From positions 13,590,918-13,654,917 of the forward strand of contig NW_024467101.1 of NCBI RefSeq assembly GCF_017591425.1: DNA of 64,000 nucleotides. The letters run 5' to 3'. A model generated the notes under the pieces. That model was not told where the DNA came from. It worked only from the letters and a program-made list of their open reading frames with translations, and did not search any database. Source of the stretch: Ochotona curzoniae. Taxonomy: Eukaryota; Chordata; Mammalia; Lagomorpha; Ochotonidae. Made by a program: the position numbers and the translations under genes. Positions 48,546-63,315 of this stretch are shown here, piece by piece. Position 1 is the first letter of the stretch; each line of letters starts with the position of its first letter.

Positions 48546-48709
48546 TAAATTTCATTTTCAAGGCAACACAGATCACAGGAAGACCTGGAGTTGGGAAGGG
48601 CTCTAATTTTTGTTTCAGAAATTTAGAGAGTCCATAGTTTTCCTGGTGTGCCTTATACTGTTTCATCAACTCATTTTTTCTTACCCTCTGGGTAGAAAAA
48701 CAAACTTAA

Positions 48710-49005
48710 ATTTTTTTTTTTTAATTTATTTGAGAACCAGAAAAGTCTCCCATCCACTGGGAGATTTTTATCTACAGCACTAGGACCAGGCTAGAACTGA
48801 AGATGGGGACTGGGAACTCAGTCTAGGCCTCCCACAAACGTGGCAGGAAGTCAGTCATTTGCATCACTGCTGCTGTGTTGTAGAGTCTACATTAGCAGGA
48901 AGCTAGATTCAGGAACTAGAGCCAGGAATTGAACCCAGGCACCCTGATGCAGGGCACAGGTGTCCTAAGTGGTTTATTAAGTGCTAGGCTAAATGCCTAC
49001 CCAAG
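48710..49005 (-). mobile_element. C-repeat SINE, antisense, intron 5
   Basis: 'tttaatttatttgagaacca', 'actgggaactcagtctaggc', 'attagcaggaagctagattc', 'attgaacccaggcaccctga', head 'gctaggctaaatgcctaccc'. Older subtype. Confidence 0.75.
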
Positions 49006-49019
49006 AGTTCATCTTATTG

Positions 49020-49355
49020 TTATTAAAAAATAAGATTTCTTTATTGTTATTTGAAAGACACATTTTACAGAGAGAAGGAAAGACAAATAAAGAGAGGTCT
49101 TCCATCTGCTGACTCACTCCCCAAGTGGCTGCAATGGCTGGAGCTGAGCCAATCCAATGCCAGGAGACAGGAGCTTCTTCTGAGTCTCCCACGTGGGTGC
49201 AGGGACCCAAAGACCCGGGCCATTCTCTGTTGCGTTTCCAGGCACATTAGCAGGGAGCTGGACCTGAAGTGGAGCAGCCAGGTGTTGAACCGGTGCTCAG
49301 ATGGTATGCCAGCACCTCAGGAGGTGGATTAGCCTGCCACCGTGCTCATTCCCAT
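49020..49355 (-). mobile_element. C-repeat SINE, antisense, intron 5
   Basis: 'aagatttctttattgttatt', 'catctgctgactcactcccc', 'gagtctcccacgtgggtgca', 'agcctgccaccgtgctcatt' head. Confidence 0.83.
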
Positions 49356-51544
49356 TGTTGCACTGTTAAGCGCTGAAAATTCCTTCCCATCAATTAACCA
49401 CCAAACCGATTACGACATCTTTGAAGTCTGGAGAGACTTCTGTATGGTGCTAAGCTCCTCGGGCAATTGCACATCAATTTGTGATGCTTACAAAATATAA
49501 TGGAAGATATATTTTAAATCAATGATAAAAAAATCAGGACTCTTCCCCCTGCACCCCATCTCTGTCTGCTGGCAGTGCCTTGTCTCTGGTCCTGCCTCTG
49601 CTCTGGGAGTTGAGCCCCGTGTCTCGCTTGCACCACTGTGGTGCCCGCTTTGAGCTCTTCCTGCCACCTGTGGTGCCCTCCCTGCAGGCCTTCTCCTTCC
49701 ACCCCACTACCCTCCTCCCATCTGCTGGATGCAGCCCAGCCCAGATCTTGCATGGGGCTTCCATGGGCCCCGTGGCTTCTGTCTTCAGCCTGGGGACTTT
49801 GTCTCTCACTCCCCTTTCTTTTTTTTGTTTTCTGACCTTGCCACTCCCTTTTCTCTGTGCTGTTCCCTCACTCCCTGATTGGCTTAGCCAACTCTTCCCC
49901 TTCTTTTGTGGCAGGTGTCACATGTTGCTTCTTCCAGAACTTTCTCTTTTGGCCCTGTGCCGCTGGGGTGAAGCTCCTCCTGCTGTATTCTCATAGCACT
50001 CTATATTCCTCTTCAAGAGCAAGTGTTGGTCCTATCCACTAAGCTACTTCTTCCATGAGGTGAGCGACTATTTCTCTCTTGCTGCTGGTAGCGCTTTACC
50101 AGCTAAACAGCTTGATGAACGCACGATTAATTTCATAATTTGATTTACATACCCTTTTACTTATATAAACAGTAAGCACTTTGTCCTTGCATATATAATT
50201 CAAGATATACTTAGTGAGATGTTTTTCAAAATTTGGAGTGCAGTGCAAGGCAACAAAACTTGCATCCTGTTGGATTTCTGATAGTTCAAAAGTTCCCCTT
50301 TGCTATGACACACCGATGAATGGGGCTTACCGTTTCTTGGTGTATATAGACAACCATAGCCAATGGCCCTGTCACATCTGGTCCTGTATAACAAGGCTGG
50401 GCCCGGCTCCTGGCAGGTGGCCCACGGAAATGGTGCCTCATAGACGCGGTTCGTAAAGAAATCTGTTCAGTTCTGTGCAACAGGTGTCTGCTTCGGTGCC
50501 CTTCCACGAAGGAGTGGGCCTCGCACTGAAAGCACCGCATTGCAGCTCGCCACGTGTGGATCTGCTGCCGCTGGGGCCTTGAGCGTTTCTCGGCGTTGGC
50601 TGCGCTCATGACCTCTGGAGGCCACCTTGGCTTTCAGCCTGTACCCCACCTCCCTCCCCTGCTGTCAGCTCTCCTCTGTTGATTTCACAGTTCTTCCCCA
50701 GCGTGTGTGTGGGTCTGTCTCTGTGATAATTCACAGACCCAGGTTCTTCTATCTGTGGCACTCCCATTCTTTGGGGTTTTGGTGAGCTCTGTGACATGGT
50801 TGAACCAGCCTACATCTTTGTTCTTGCTGGCTAACAGGAGAAAAGCACAGAAATTCAGAGGCAACAAATTCCATTGGACATATCACTTCCTTTCGCATTT
50901 TGTTGGTCAGAGCTTAGTCACCTCACTGCATGGCTGTCTGGTGTGCCGTTGAGCTGTGCAGCCGAGATTCAGCTGAAGAACAGGATGGATTTGGAGTGAG
51001 GGGAACATAGCATTTTCTGTGAGTTTACTGAAGACTCTTTCGTTCTGGTGCATCCCCAGCGCTGCTGCTAATAGAACCCTGGTTCTGATGTTCCGTTTTT
51101 CCATTTGGGATTTGTTCTTTCCCATCCGATTGTCAGCCCAGCTGATCTCGTTTCTCAAGCCTCTTTCTGAACTCTCCTGGCTGTGTTCATGTGCTACGTC
51201 TCCCACAGCCAGTGTTTGGCAGCCAGGTGCCCACCCCGACAGGGATGGGTCCCTGCACTGTCACTTCTGCTCTCATCGCGTGCTTTATTTGGTCTTTCCA
51301 GAGTCATTGTCCTTTGTGGCTTCCATTTTCTCATCAGCAAAAAGGAGGCATTAATACCCCCTTTCAGTCATCCCAATGGAGTTGCTGGGTATGTTGCTGC
51401 CTCAGGGAGTTCTCTGTGCCCTGGAATCGCCTGGTGTGTGTTCTGGTTATGGAGGTATACTGTAAAGTGCCCGGGCCAGGAGGGGAGCCAGGTGTTTGGG
51501 AACCCTGTCAGTGACTCCCCTGTGGGTGTCATCCATCTATGCAC
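49356..51544 (+). other. CIT intron 5, repeat-poor 2.2-kb stretch
   Basis: The longest SINE-free part of intron 5. 49545-49870 is pyrimidine- and CpG-poor GC-rich sequence; 51290-51370 has a weak MIR-like 'ccattttctcatcagcaaaa'. No exon seen; citron exons known to me are not matched here. Confidence 0.45.
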
Positions 51545-52010
51545 TGGAGCTGTCACCTGCTCTCTGCCAGGTGTGCCTTAGCAGAAAGCTGCGATTAGGA
51601 CCTTGAGTCAGGACTTGAACACAGGTACTCCTATGTAAGATACAGGCATCCCAATTTGGCTTTTATTCTTTTATTTTAATTTTTTTTATTGGAAAGGCAG
51701 ATATACAGAGAGAAGCAGATACAGGGAGAAAGATCTGCCATCCGCTGGGTTACTCCCTAAGTGGCTGTAATGGCTGGAGCTGAGCCAGTCTGAAGCTAGG
51801 AGCTTCCTCTGGGTCTCCCATGTGGGACCAGGATTCCAAGGCTTTGGCCCAGGTCATAAGCAGGGATCTGGATGGGAAGTGGAGCAGCCGGAGTATGAAC
51901 CGATGACCATATGGGATCCCGGCGGAAGGAAGATGAGGATTTAGCCACTAGGCTATTGCACTGGGCCCTAATTAGCCTTTCTAACTGCTAGGCCAAACAC
52001 CTGCTCTAGA
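51545..52010 (-). mobile_element. old C-repeat SINE split by a younger one
   Basis: The outer antisense element shows 'ccttagcagaaagctgcgat', 'aggacttgaacacaggtact' and 'atacaggcatcccaattt' before 51660, and resumes after 51968 with 'aactgctaggccaaacacct'. The two halves are its body and its head. Confidence 0.7.
51662..51968 (-). mobile_element. C-repeat SINE, antisense, nested insertion
   Basis: 'tttattggaaaggcagatat', 'gctgggttactccctaagtg', 'cttcctctgggtctcccatg', 'gatgaccatatgggatcccg', head 'attgcactgggccc'. Sits inside the element 51545-52010. Confidence 0.85.
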
Positions 52011-52017
52011 TTTTATA

Positions 52018-52380
52018 TTTCTTTTCTTTACTATTTATTTGAAAGGCAGAGTGACAGAGTGATAGGAAAGGGGGTCTGGCAATGTGAGAGAGAGGGTGGG
52101 AGAGAGAGGGGGACAGGGAGGGAGAGAGTGCAAGAGAGCTGTTTTGTTCTCTGGTTCACATCTAAGATGCCTGCAGCAGCCAGGGCCGGGCTGGGCTGAA
52201 GCCGGGAGCTCTGTGTCTTCCACAGGAACAGCAAAAGCCAAGTGCTTGGCCTGTCACCTGCTGCCTTCTAGGTGCAGGGAGCTGGGTTGGAATCAAAGGC
52301 AGGCCGATCCCCGACACTCTGATAATGGGCACGGGTGTCCCAAGGAGTGGCTTAACTGGCTGTGTCACAGCACCTGCGCT
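52018..52380 (-). mobile_element. C-repeat SINE, antisense, purine-expanded
   Basis: 'tatttatttgaaaggcagag', extended (GA)n 52085-52135, 'tggttcacatctaagatgcc', 'tgcagggagctgggttggaa', head 'gtgtcacagcacctgcg'. Confidence 0.8.
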
Positions 52381-52384
52381 GCAC

Positions 52385-52695
52385 TTTGCTTTTTGAGGAT
52401 TTATTTATTTTACTTGAAGAGCAAAGTTACACACAGAGAGGGACAGAGTCAGAAATCTTCCTGCCACTGGTCCGCTCCCCAGATGGCCGTGACAGCCAGA
52501 GCTCGGCTGGTCTGGAGCTGGGAACCAGGAGCTTCTCCTGGATCTCCCCCGTGGGTGCAAGGGTCCAAGGCCTTGGGCCATCCTGTGCTGTTTCAGGGAG
52601 CTGGATGGGCAGTGGAGCGGTTGAGACCAGAGCCGGCAGTCGTATGGGATGCCAGTGTGATAGGATTGCCTTGCCATGCCACCATTCTGGCCCTG
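52385..52695 (-). mobile_element. C-repeat SINE, antisense, intron 5
   Basis: 'gatttatttattttacttga', 'ctgccactggtccgctcccc', 'caggagcttctcctggatct', head 'catgccaccattctggccct'. Body shortened around 'ctgtttcagggagctgg'. Confidence 0.83.
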
Positions 52696-53389
52696 CCTTT
52701 GCATTTCTAGCAAGTTCTTAGGTGGTGCTGTTGGGCCTGGTCTGGGGACCTCGCTTGTGAACCATTCCCCTGCAGCTGCCGTTTTGGTGATTGCTGTTCC
52801 CTGTGGGCTGTTAGCAGTCAGGCAGGTGTCTGAATTCCCTTTCCTCCTCTCAAGCCCGCGTTGTACCCGTTCCCCTGCACCTGCTGGCCTTGCAGTGTGC
52901 TTGTCAGCTCATGTTTATTTCCTTGAACCTAACTGGAAGCTGTGTAAACAGCTCCTTTATTAGTTAATGTCCTCAATTACCTGGTTGGAGGATGCTGCTT
53001 CTTGCCTTGACTGTAGATGATTCAGTTCTCAATCAGGCTTTTTTTTTTTTTTTTCCCTAGCAGATGAATGAGTCAGGCTGCATTCACGTTTTCTGAGATA
53101 AACAGCCTGTTGTCTTTCTCATGGTCACCTTGCCATTCAGGAAGGATAGTCTGATTCTCTGCCGGGGGCCAGTCTGTTTAGAGGTGCCCTCCCCTCCCCT
53201 GAGCCAGAAGTGAGGAACACTGGGCAGATAACGATGCCAGCCGTATCATTCCATCTCTTCACAGCGCTTCCAGTCATGCTGAATGCATGAACCTTTCAAG
53301 GAGATGTTTCTCAGAGGCAGCTAGCACAGCATGCCTCTACCAATGCCCTATGCAAACGGCAGTAGAGGATTTGTCTTCATCTGCAGTCT

Positions 53390-53790
53390 GTCAGTGTAAC
53401 AAAGTACCAGTCCTGGATCGTGTAGACAGAGGAAAGTTTACTTGGCTCACCATTCTGGAGGATGGGTAGGCCAAGAATCTGGTGCTGGCCTCGGCGCAGC
53501 ACGTGATGAGGGCCTTCCTGCTGTAGCAGCACGTGCACAGGACATCGTGCGGCCGGGTGGGCTTCAGTTTTTTCCTCTTCCTGTGAATTCACTCTTGCCA
53601 TCCCTGGGGCCCCACCCACCCTCATGACCCCATCCAACTCTGATTATCTCCAAAGGTTCCAATTCCCAATACCGTGGTCAGATCACTTTGGGCGTTACCT
53701 CTCCAACACATGACTTTTAAGGAGATCCACTCCCACCATAGCAAATCTTAAAGACTTTCAACTATTCTCCAACCCCATGTGTGGGCATGT
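53390..53790 (-). repeat. MaLR/LTR-like relic, antisense
   Basis: 'cagtgtaacaaagtaccagt', 'cttggctcaccattctggag', 'gattatctccaaaggttcca' and 'attcccaataccgtggtcag' follow the same repeat class as 28150 and 55530. Confidence 0.5.
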
Positions 53791-53838
53791 GTGTTTGAGC
53801 ATGCATCTGGGTCAGTGTGCATACATGTGAATGCATGA

Positions 53839-53859
53839 ACACACACACACACACACACT
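53839..53859. repeat. (AC)n microsatellite
   Basis: About ten AC units, followed by a short (CT) tract. Confidence 0.95.
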
Positions 53860-54354
53860 CACTCTCTCTGTTCTTCAGTTTAGATGCAATAGAAAGGATA
53901 AAGTGTCATTCTACTAACAAGGTGTTTCGATGCAAACACCAGTAGAGAGGCAGTCACACGCCTTGCAAAGGGAACACGTGTAAGATTTGCCCTTTAATTA
54001 GCATCTGCAGCTGCTGCCATCAGAAGGGGCGTCTCTGTTGGCTGGAATGTCTTTGCTTTAAAAGAGCAAGTCCGTTATAACTCCAAGCCAGGCTTGTCTG
54101 TCAGCTGCCGTGCTTTCTCTGCCATCAGCGGGGTTGCCATGCTGTGTGGGGCTGGTTCCCTGAAGGGCACCTTGCCCCTCTCTTATGTCCACGGTCTTGT
54201 GGCTTCTGTGCCTTGGTGACTACCATGCCAGTGAGGACCTGCGGCTCTTCACTGTGTGCAGGGGATATTTCCAGCCCTTGCAAGGATGTGGAATCTTCAT
54301 TGCCGATGGACTGGTTATTTCCAGCCCTTTGTTGTCAGTTGATATATAGAAAAG

Positions 54355-54375
54355 CTAGAGAGAGAGAGAGAGAGA
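54355..54375. repeat. (GA)n microsatellite
   Basis: About ten GA units in intron 5. Confidence 0.95.
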
Positions 54376-54619
54376 ACAGAAGCTAGAGCTGTTTTATTAA
54401 AGCTGAGCTTTGTTCAAGGGCACCTCTGCTGTACAAACCTTGAATTCAGCAGGAGTGGAGAGCCACACTGGTTGCATAGTCTCATCAGCTGCGAGTCTCC
54501 GTGCTGCAGCGGCTGCAGTGGCTGCATCAGAAGCACACCAGTGGTTCCTTAAAATGCATGTCCCTGCTCCCTAAGAAGGTGGCATAGGAAGGAGATATAG
54601 CCCACTGCTTTACGCTGCA

Positions 54620-54972
54620 TATTTGTTATTTATTTGTAAAAGTTTGGTTTATTTGAGAGACAGTGAGTGAAAGATGCACACACACAGACACACACGCAAG
54701 CGCACGCACACACACGCAACCACCATCTGCTGGCTTACTTTCCAGTTGCATGCAACATGCAGAGCTGGGCCAGGGCTGGAGCCAGGAGCTGAGGACTAAA
54801 CCAGGGTCTCCTCTGTGGGTGGCAGAGACTCATCTACCTGAGTGATTATCTCGTGCGTCCCAGGGTCTGCATTCCCACAAAGCAAGAGTCAGGAGCCGGA
54901 GCCAGGCACTGAACCCAGGTACTGATGAGGGAAATGGCTATCTCATCTACTAGACTAAATGCCCGCTCTATT
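54620..54972 (-). mobile_element. C-repeat SINE, antisense, with (CA) expansion
   Basis: 'ggtttatttgagagacagtg', interrupted (CACACG)n 54675-54720, 'ccatctgctggcttactttc', 'gagccaggcactgaacccag', head 'ctagactaaatgcccgctc'. Confidence 0.75.
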
Positions 54973-54984
54973 ATTATAATAATT

Positions 54985-55118
54985 TAAAGTATTTTTTTCC
55001 ATTCCACTGGAATGCCGATTCCACGAAGGCAGCAGGTTTCCTGTGTTTTATTTGCCGCAGTTTTGCTCACATCTAGAACAGTACCTGACACTGGAGTCTT
55101 TATTTGAATGAGTGTGTC
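54985..55118 (+). repeat. L2 LINE 3-prime end, sense
   Basis: 'ccattccactggaatgccga', 'ttccacgaaggcagcaggtt', 'ctagaacagtacctgacact', 'tatttgaatgagtg' follow the L2 3-prime end in order. Confidence 0.75.
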
Positions 55119-55529
55119 TTATCATTTTTCAAAAAACCACTTTTTCCAGGAATTCTGATTGTATGGGCAGACGTGGGAAAGCCTTGCTCACAGTCTCCTT
55201 GGATTAGCAGTCACATTGTAAAGGAGCAGCACCTCACCAGCTCTCTGTGTTCAAAGTCCGTTTTCGACAAGTTCAGTGGCAGTGAAGAACCCTCTGATAC
55301 AGCCCGGGCCTGCTGTCCTGGTCTTTGGTACACAGCTAGCACTTCAAGATTTGAAGACTTCAAGCTTCTCAGCTTGTGACATTGCTTCTGGGGCCACGTG
55401 ATTTGATACCATTTCAGCAGTCCCAGAGTGTCTGCAGAAAGCCCTCAACTCTTGGTTTCTTATTATCTCTTTAAGATCAACAGCATGCCTTTGATTAAGG
55501 CTAGGTTCGAATATTATTCAGATTGCCAT

Positions 55530-55855
55530 TAGCATCATGAAATATCTGAGATGGGGATTTTAGAAAATTGGTTTGCATAGCTCATAGTTTTGGAGGCAGA
55601 AGGTCCAAAGAGCTTGATGCTGGCTGGCTCTGTGGGTTAAGGGCCTCTGGCTGAGTCACCTTCCGATAAATGATGTCGTGATGGATAAGACACGAAGCCA
55701 GTGAGCAGGGAAGGGCCAGGCTTACAGCTTACCACTAGGCTTCACCTGTTACCAGTCCTGTTATTTTTCAACTTTGACACATTGAGGACCAAGGTCTAGG
55801 CACATGGCACTTTGGGGAAAACTCGCACAAACCAAATCCAAACCACAGCAGTTGA
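55530..55855 (-). repeat. MaLR/LTR-like relic, antisense
   Basis: 'gcatagctcatagttttgga', 'ggcagaaggtccaaagagct', 'aaaactcgcacaaaccaaat' and 'ccaaaccacagca' match the repeat class of 28150 and 53390. Confidence 0.5.
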
Positions 55856-56064
55856 TTGCAAACAAACTGTCTTCCCTTTGGGCTGCATTTATAATAGAAT
55901 GAGCACCTCTCCCCTGATGACGTCATTTTGGGGTTTGGATAAGGTCTGGAACTGTGTTGTTAGAACAAGTCTGATTAGTTTCTTGGGACCTGTTCTGTTT
56001 AGAGGTTGGTCATTTGCTCTATTTTGGCTCCATGATGTGGAACCTGTTGTAATGTTGGCTGATT

Positions 56065-56397
56065 TTTTAAAGAAGATTTGTTTATTTTTATTGCAAAGTC
56101 AGATGTACAGAGAGGAGAAGAGACAGAGAGGAAGATCTTCCATCCGTTGATTCACTCACCAAGTGACCACAACGGCCGGTGCTGAGCTGATCCAAAGCCA
56201 GGATCCAGGAACTTCTTCCAGGTCTCCCACACGGTGTAGGGTCCCAAGGCTTTGGGCCGTCCTCAACTGCTTTCCCAGGCCACAAGCAGGGAGCTGAATG
56301 GGAAGTGGAGCCACTGGGACTAGAACCGGCACCCATATGGGATCCTGGCATGTGTAAGGTGAGGACTTTAGACACTAGGCTACCATTGCCAGGCCCT
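56065..56397 (-). mobile_element. C-repeat SINE, antisense, young-looking, intron 5
   Basis: 'agatttgtttatttttattg', 'aacttcttccaggtctccca', 'ccgtcctcaactgctttccc', 'gaaccggcacccatatggga', head 'accattgccaggccct'. Full length. Confidence 0.9.
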
Positions 56398-58756
56398 GTG
56401 TGTGTGTTTTGTGGGTTTTTTTTTTTTTTTTTTTTGGCCAGTCAATCCTGGTTTCCAAAGGAATGGAAAGTGATTTAACATGTAGATAAGGCTGGTTTCA
56501 GCTGGGTTTTTCTGAATGGGAGCAAGGAACACATATCTTTTTTTGCCTTTTTTTAGGGATGCTTTCTTATTTTCAGAACAGTTCATCTAGACATTACAGA
56601 TAGAATCTTCTGGAGCAGCAGCCGAGGAACAAGTGGCACTCACCCTTGACCTCCTTGAAGTTGTAATGCCTTCCGTACGTGTGACTTTCTCAAACCCACA
56701 AGCCAGCCTGTTTTCTCACACCACTAATTGAGCCACAGGAAATTCATAAATGCAACCTGTCATAAATATGTATTGTTATTATTTTAAGACATTTCCGTTC
56801 TAAAAGTACGAGTACTTCTGTTATTATCTATGAATTCCCTTTTTTTTATGTTTAAGACCTTTTTAATGGCAATATATATTTAAAACAGACGTATAAATTA
56901 GCATTCACCCACGTACCCAGGGCCCGAGGAGAACCAGGTTGGGATGAGTGGGTGAGCTGTAGGCAGCCAGGTGGCTGAAGAACGGGGATGAGCGACTTAC
57001 GTCAGCTGTGAATTTGGGGGAAACTGAAGATGCGCTGGGGGGGCTGCCCCTTCCAAGCCTCACACTTACTAGTTCCTCAGTCAGTTGTGCTTTTCAGCAG
57101 TTGCCGTGCAAATGGACCCATATTCTTCATGTCCACTGTTAGGCTGAGTGTCAGCCGAGGGATCTGGGTCGAGGCCACGGAGCCTTTGGGAATTCCTGGG
57201 CAGGTCCTTGGCTTCCCTAGGAGTCTCAGGTTCAAGGATGACTTGGTGCAGGGTTGACTTCTGGAGTGTTCACTTGGCAGCCAGGGGTCTTTAGGATGCT
57301 CCACGTCCACTTGTCCAGAGCATTCTCCTGATTCTGGCCTAAGTACAAAGAAGAGTTGGGAGACTGATGTGGAATGTTGGGAGACTGATGTAGTTTGATA
57401 GATTTAGTGGTTTTTGTTGTTGTTGTTGTTGTTTGTTTTTTAAGAAATGTTCAGATATCATCTTTTTCTAGAAAAGATTTGAGGCCTTTCAGGACAAAAG
57501 ACATTCCCTGAGAAAGCATGGGGTTGTGGAGGTGGGGCACTCTGAAGAGTTAACACGGTGCACTGATGGTGAAAGTGGGGCTGAGCTTCTCGGCATCCAG
57601 AGCAGGTAAGATCCTATAATAAAGGAGCAAGGAAGGTGAGGAACAAGTGGTAGCCAGGGCCTTGACACTGGTGCCAGGCCTTCTGGGGACATGGCTCAGG
57701 AGAAGGTGAGGGCAAAGCTAAAAGCCAAGTGGCCTGCGCGCCAGGTGTTGACTGATCATCAAAAAGAGGAAGGATTTCAGTTCCTCGGGATAGGAAACAT
57801 TGTTTCTGCTAATCACAGATTTTCACCTGAGGCATTATGTTGTTCTTGACTTTCCCCTGTGTACATTTGCAGTGTGTGTTTTCCCACTGTTTTTCTCACA
57901 AGAAGAGGGTTACACCTTATCCTGTAGAGGATGACACTTTACAAGAGACTCCTGGAAGAGAGGGAAAGAATTCATGTTCTCCACAAACTTTTTGAAGCTC
58001 ATGCCTATGTTACTTTGGACAGCTTCCCATGGCTACACGAATATTTGGAACCCACTTATTTTTTAATATCTGCATCATATCCCAGGATTGAGACGTTATC
58101 GTATTCCACTCAGGATCCTGCTGACAGATGTTTGGCTGACTTCCAAGGTTTTGTGTGTGTGTTACAACACTGCAGTGTGTCCATTTATCCATCTGCAGAC
58201 TAGTGTACCTGGACCATGAATTGGTAGATGTGGAATTATAGGTCAGAGGTTCTATCTTTCACATTTAAGTGTTTCCTGGAGGCTGCCGTTCATCTTCTAA
58301 GCCAACCACACAGGAAAAGATGGCATCACGTTTTCTGCACGCCTCCTGTAACCTGCTGCCTGAGGAAGGGAGCAAAAAAAGGATGCAAGGGAGTTTGTTG
58401 CCCTCTAGGAATATGCATCCATGCTGTGTACCTGCTCCTGGGGAATGTCTGGGTGTCGACTTGGGTGGGTGGGGGAGTGGGTGGATTTAATTCAAACTTT
58501 GCAAGCTTATGTTGCAAACGTGACTGTGCTTGGTGTCTGGGACTAGTCTTGCATTTTATTGATTCTCTTGGGAGAACGGATGTAATTTCCCCTAGCACAA
58601 GGACCACACTTCATAACTCTCCCTGTGCCTCACAATTCTTCCTTGCCTTGTGGAGGCACTGTGGTTGTGACATATCCAGCGGTATTTGAGGATCCTATTG
58701 AAGTATTCCTTTGTTGTTGTTATGTGAAAAATTAATAACTCTGGCATTCTTTGCAG
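56398..58756 (+). other. CIT intron 5, distal 2.3 kb
   Basis: Starts with a 21-base T run after the SINE. No other repeat family recognised, and no additional exon before the exon 6 acceptor. Confidence 0.5.
57413..57434. repeat. (GTT)n microsatellite
   Basis: About seven GTT units in intron 5. Just upstream, 'gttgggagactgatgt' is duplicated (about 57355 and 57376). Confidence 0.95.
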
Positions 58757-58899
58757 GTCATGGAGTATCAACCTGGAGGGGATTTACTGTCCCTCTTGAA
58801 TAGATATGAGGACCAATTAGATGAAAACACAATTCAGTTCTATCTGGCTGAACTCATCTTGGCCATCCACAGCGTCCATCAAATGGGATACGTTCACCG
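58757..58899 (+). CDS. CIT: CIT coding exon 6: residues 173-220, hinge to catalytic loop
   Basis: The acceptor ttctttgcag ends at 58756 and the donor is CACCG|gtaagt at 58900. The 143 nt encode [20 protein letters not shown], the hinge and alpha-D region with methionine 174 at the gatekeeper position. The alpha-E helix follows ([20 protein letters not shown]), then two bases of R220, so the next intron is phase 2 and splits the HRD motif. The preceding intron is the largest complete one in the window, about 13 kb. Minor differences from human as recalled include T197 and Q214. Confidence 0.97.
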
Positions 58900-59499
58900 G
58901 TAAGTGGGGCTCTCTGGTACCTTGCTGAGGATTTATCTGCATCACCCAGGGGTTCCTGCATAGCTAATGAGCAGGCAAATGGCTTCAGTACCTGAATAAT
59001 GCTTCATCTGATTTTTAGCCCTTCCCTCTTGGGATAGGCCAAAGGGGAAACTTTTCAAGATGGCAAACACCTCAGTTTGCCCATTCAACAGTGAAAAATA
59101 GGCCTGGAATGGTCATGTTTCCTCAGTTTGCCAGGGAGTAAGCTCTGTTTGTGTACCTGCTAAGACAAAGAACTCTCGCTTGGCTTCTCTGGGGTGGGTG
59201 GCGGAAAGACCAGGTGTGATTTGTGGAAGGAACTGGCCTATACAGGAGCCAACCACGCCTGTCAGTATTGTCCAGGGGCTCCCCAATGATGCATGTTCCT
59301 CACATCCCCACTTGTCGGATGTTTCCTGTCTGTCTGCAGTGTTGTGATGGCTTGACCACGAAACCTGAAACCAGCTTTCTTTGGCTTTTTTCTTTTCCAT
59401 TGGCTACCTAACTTTTCCATCGGGCTACATGACCTTGGGCAAGTTCTGCAGCTTCTTTTTTGCCTGTGTACCTTCCTTTTCCCTTCTTCTCTCTTTTTA

Positions 59500-59835
59500 T
59501 ATATATAATTTTTGCTTGAGAGGCAGAGAGAACACGAGGGCACATGAGTGAATGTGTGAGCACTCTTATCTATTGCCATACTCCCCAAGTGCTCCCAGCA
59601 GTGAGGACTGGGCCAGGCCCAAACTGGGAGCCAGGAGCTCAGTCCAGTCTCCCACCTAGGTGATAGGACCCAAGTATCCAAACCATCTCCTCTGCCTCTC
59701 TCAACCTGCTTTCGCCAGAAGTTGGAGTAAGGAGCCAGAGTGGGAATTGAATCTGAGGATCCTGATAAAGGCATGGGGGTGGGGGGTGGGCAGGGCCCCC
59801 ACAGTGTGTCACTAATTTATGCTAAGTGCCCACCC
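59500..59835 (-). mobile_element. C-repeat SINE, antisense, intron 6
   Basis: 'tttttgcttgagaggcagag', 'gggagccaggagctcagtcc', 'ggagccagagtgggaattga', head 'atttatgctaagtgcccacc'. Older subtype. Confidence 0.7.
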
Positions 59836-59901
59836 TGGGCTTAGCTTTTGTGATGTAAAATCTGCATCTCTGGGGGAAATAATCTGAGTTATAACAGGTA
59901 T

Positions 59902-60228
59902 GTGGGCCTGGGGTGGTGGTCTAGCATCTTAAAGTCCTCTCCTAGAATGCTCCGGGATCTCATATGGGCGCCGGTTCTAATCCCGGTGGCTTCGCTTACC
60001 ATCCAGCTCCCTGCTTGTGGCCTGGGAAGGCGGTCGAGGATGGCCCAAAGCCTTGGGACCCTGCACCCACACGTGGGAGACTTGGAGGAGGTTCCTGGTT
60101 CCTGGCTTTGGATCAGGGCAGCACTTGCGGTTACTTGGGGAGTGAATCATCGATTGCTAGATCTTCCTCAGTCTCTCCTCTGTATCTGACTTTGCAATAA
60201 AAATAATTAAAAACAAACAAACAAACAG
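59902..60228 (+). mobile_element. C-repeat SINE, sense, intron 6, near exon 7
   Basis: Head 'gggcctggggtggtggtcta', 'gatctcatatgggcgccggt', 'gaggatggcccaaagccttg', tail 'gcaataaaaataattaaaaa' then (CAAA)n. Full length, ending about 210 bp before exon 7. Confidence 0.9.
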
Positions 60229-60371
60229 GTACTTGCCTCTATTCCTCCTTCCCTCCCTTCCTTCCTCTTAAGATCTGCTTGGCAATGTGTATGCTCCTTG
60301 TCGACACCCATCAGCAGGTGTAGAGGAAAATAGAAGCTAAGGTTCTTGGTGGAACCCAGATGCCAGGTTAA

Positions 60372-63169
<2,798 letters not shown>

Positions 63170-63315
63170 TTTCCTGTTTCTCTCCCTTCCTCTACCCTTT
63201 CTCTCTTCCTTTACCCTCCTCTCTCCTTCCCTCTCTTTTCCTCCCATCCCCTCTCCGTCCCTCTACCTTTCTTTCTCCTTCCCTCCCTTACGTTTTCACT
63301 CTCTCCCCCAGGTGA
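63170..63315. repeat. long polypyrimidine (CT-rich) tract, intron 7
   Basis: About 145 bp almost free of purines on the + strand, built from tccctctct-type units, ending 'ctctctcccccaggtgagac'. Confidence 0.9.

Noticed and set aside
49580..49996. 138-codon leucine-rich plus-strand frame
   Set aside because: Product of a pyrimidine-rich stretch; no conserved motif and no splice sites in agreement with CIT phases.
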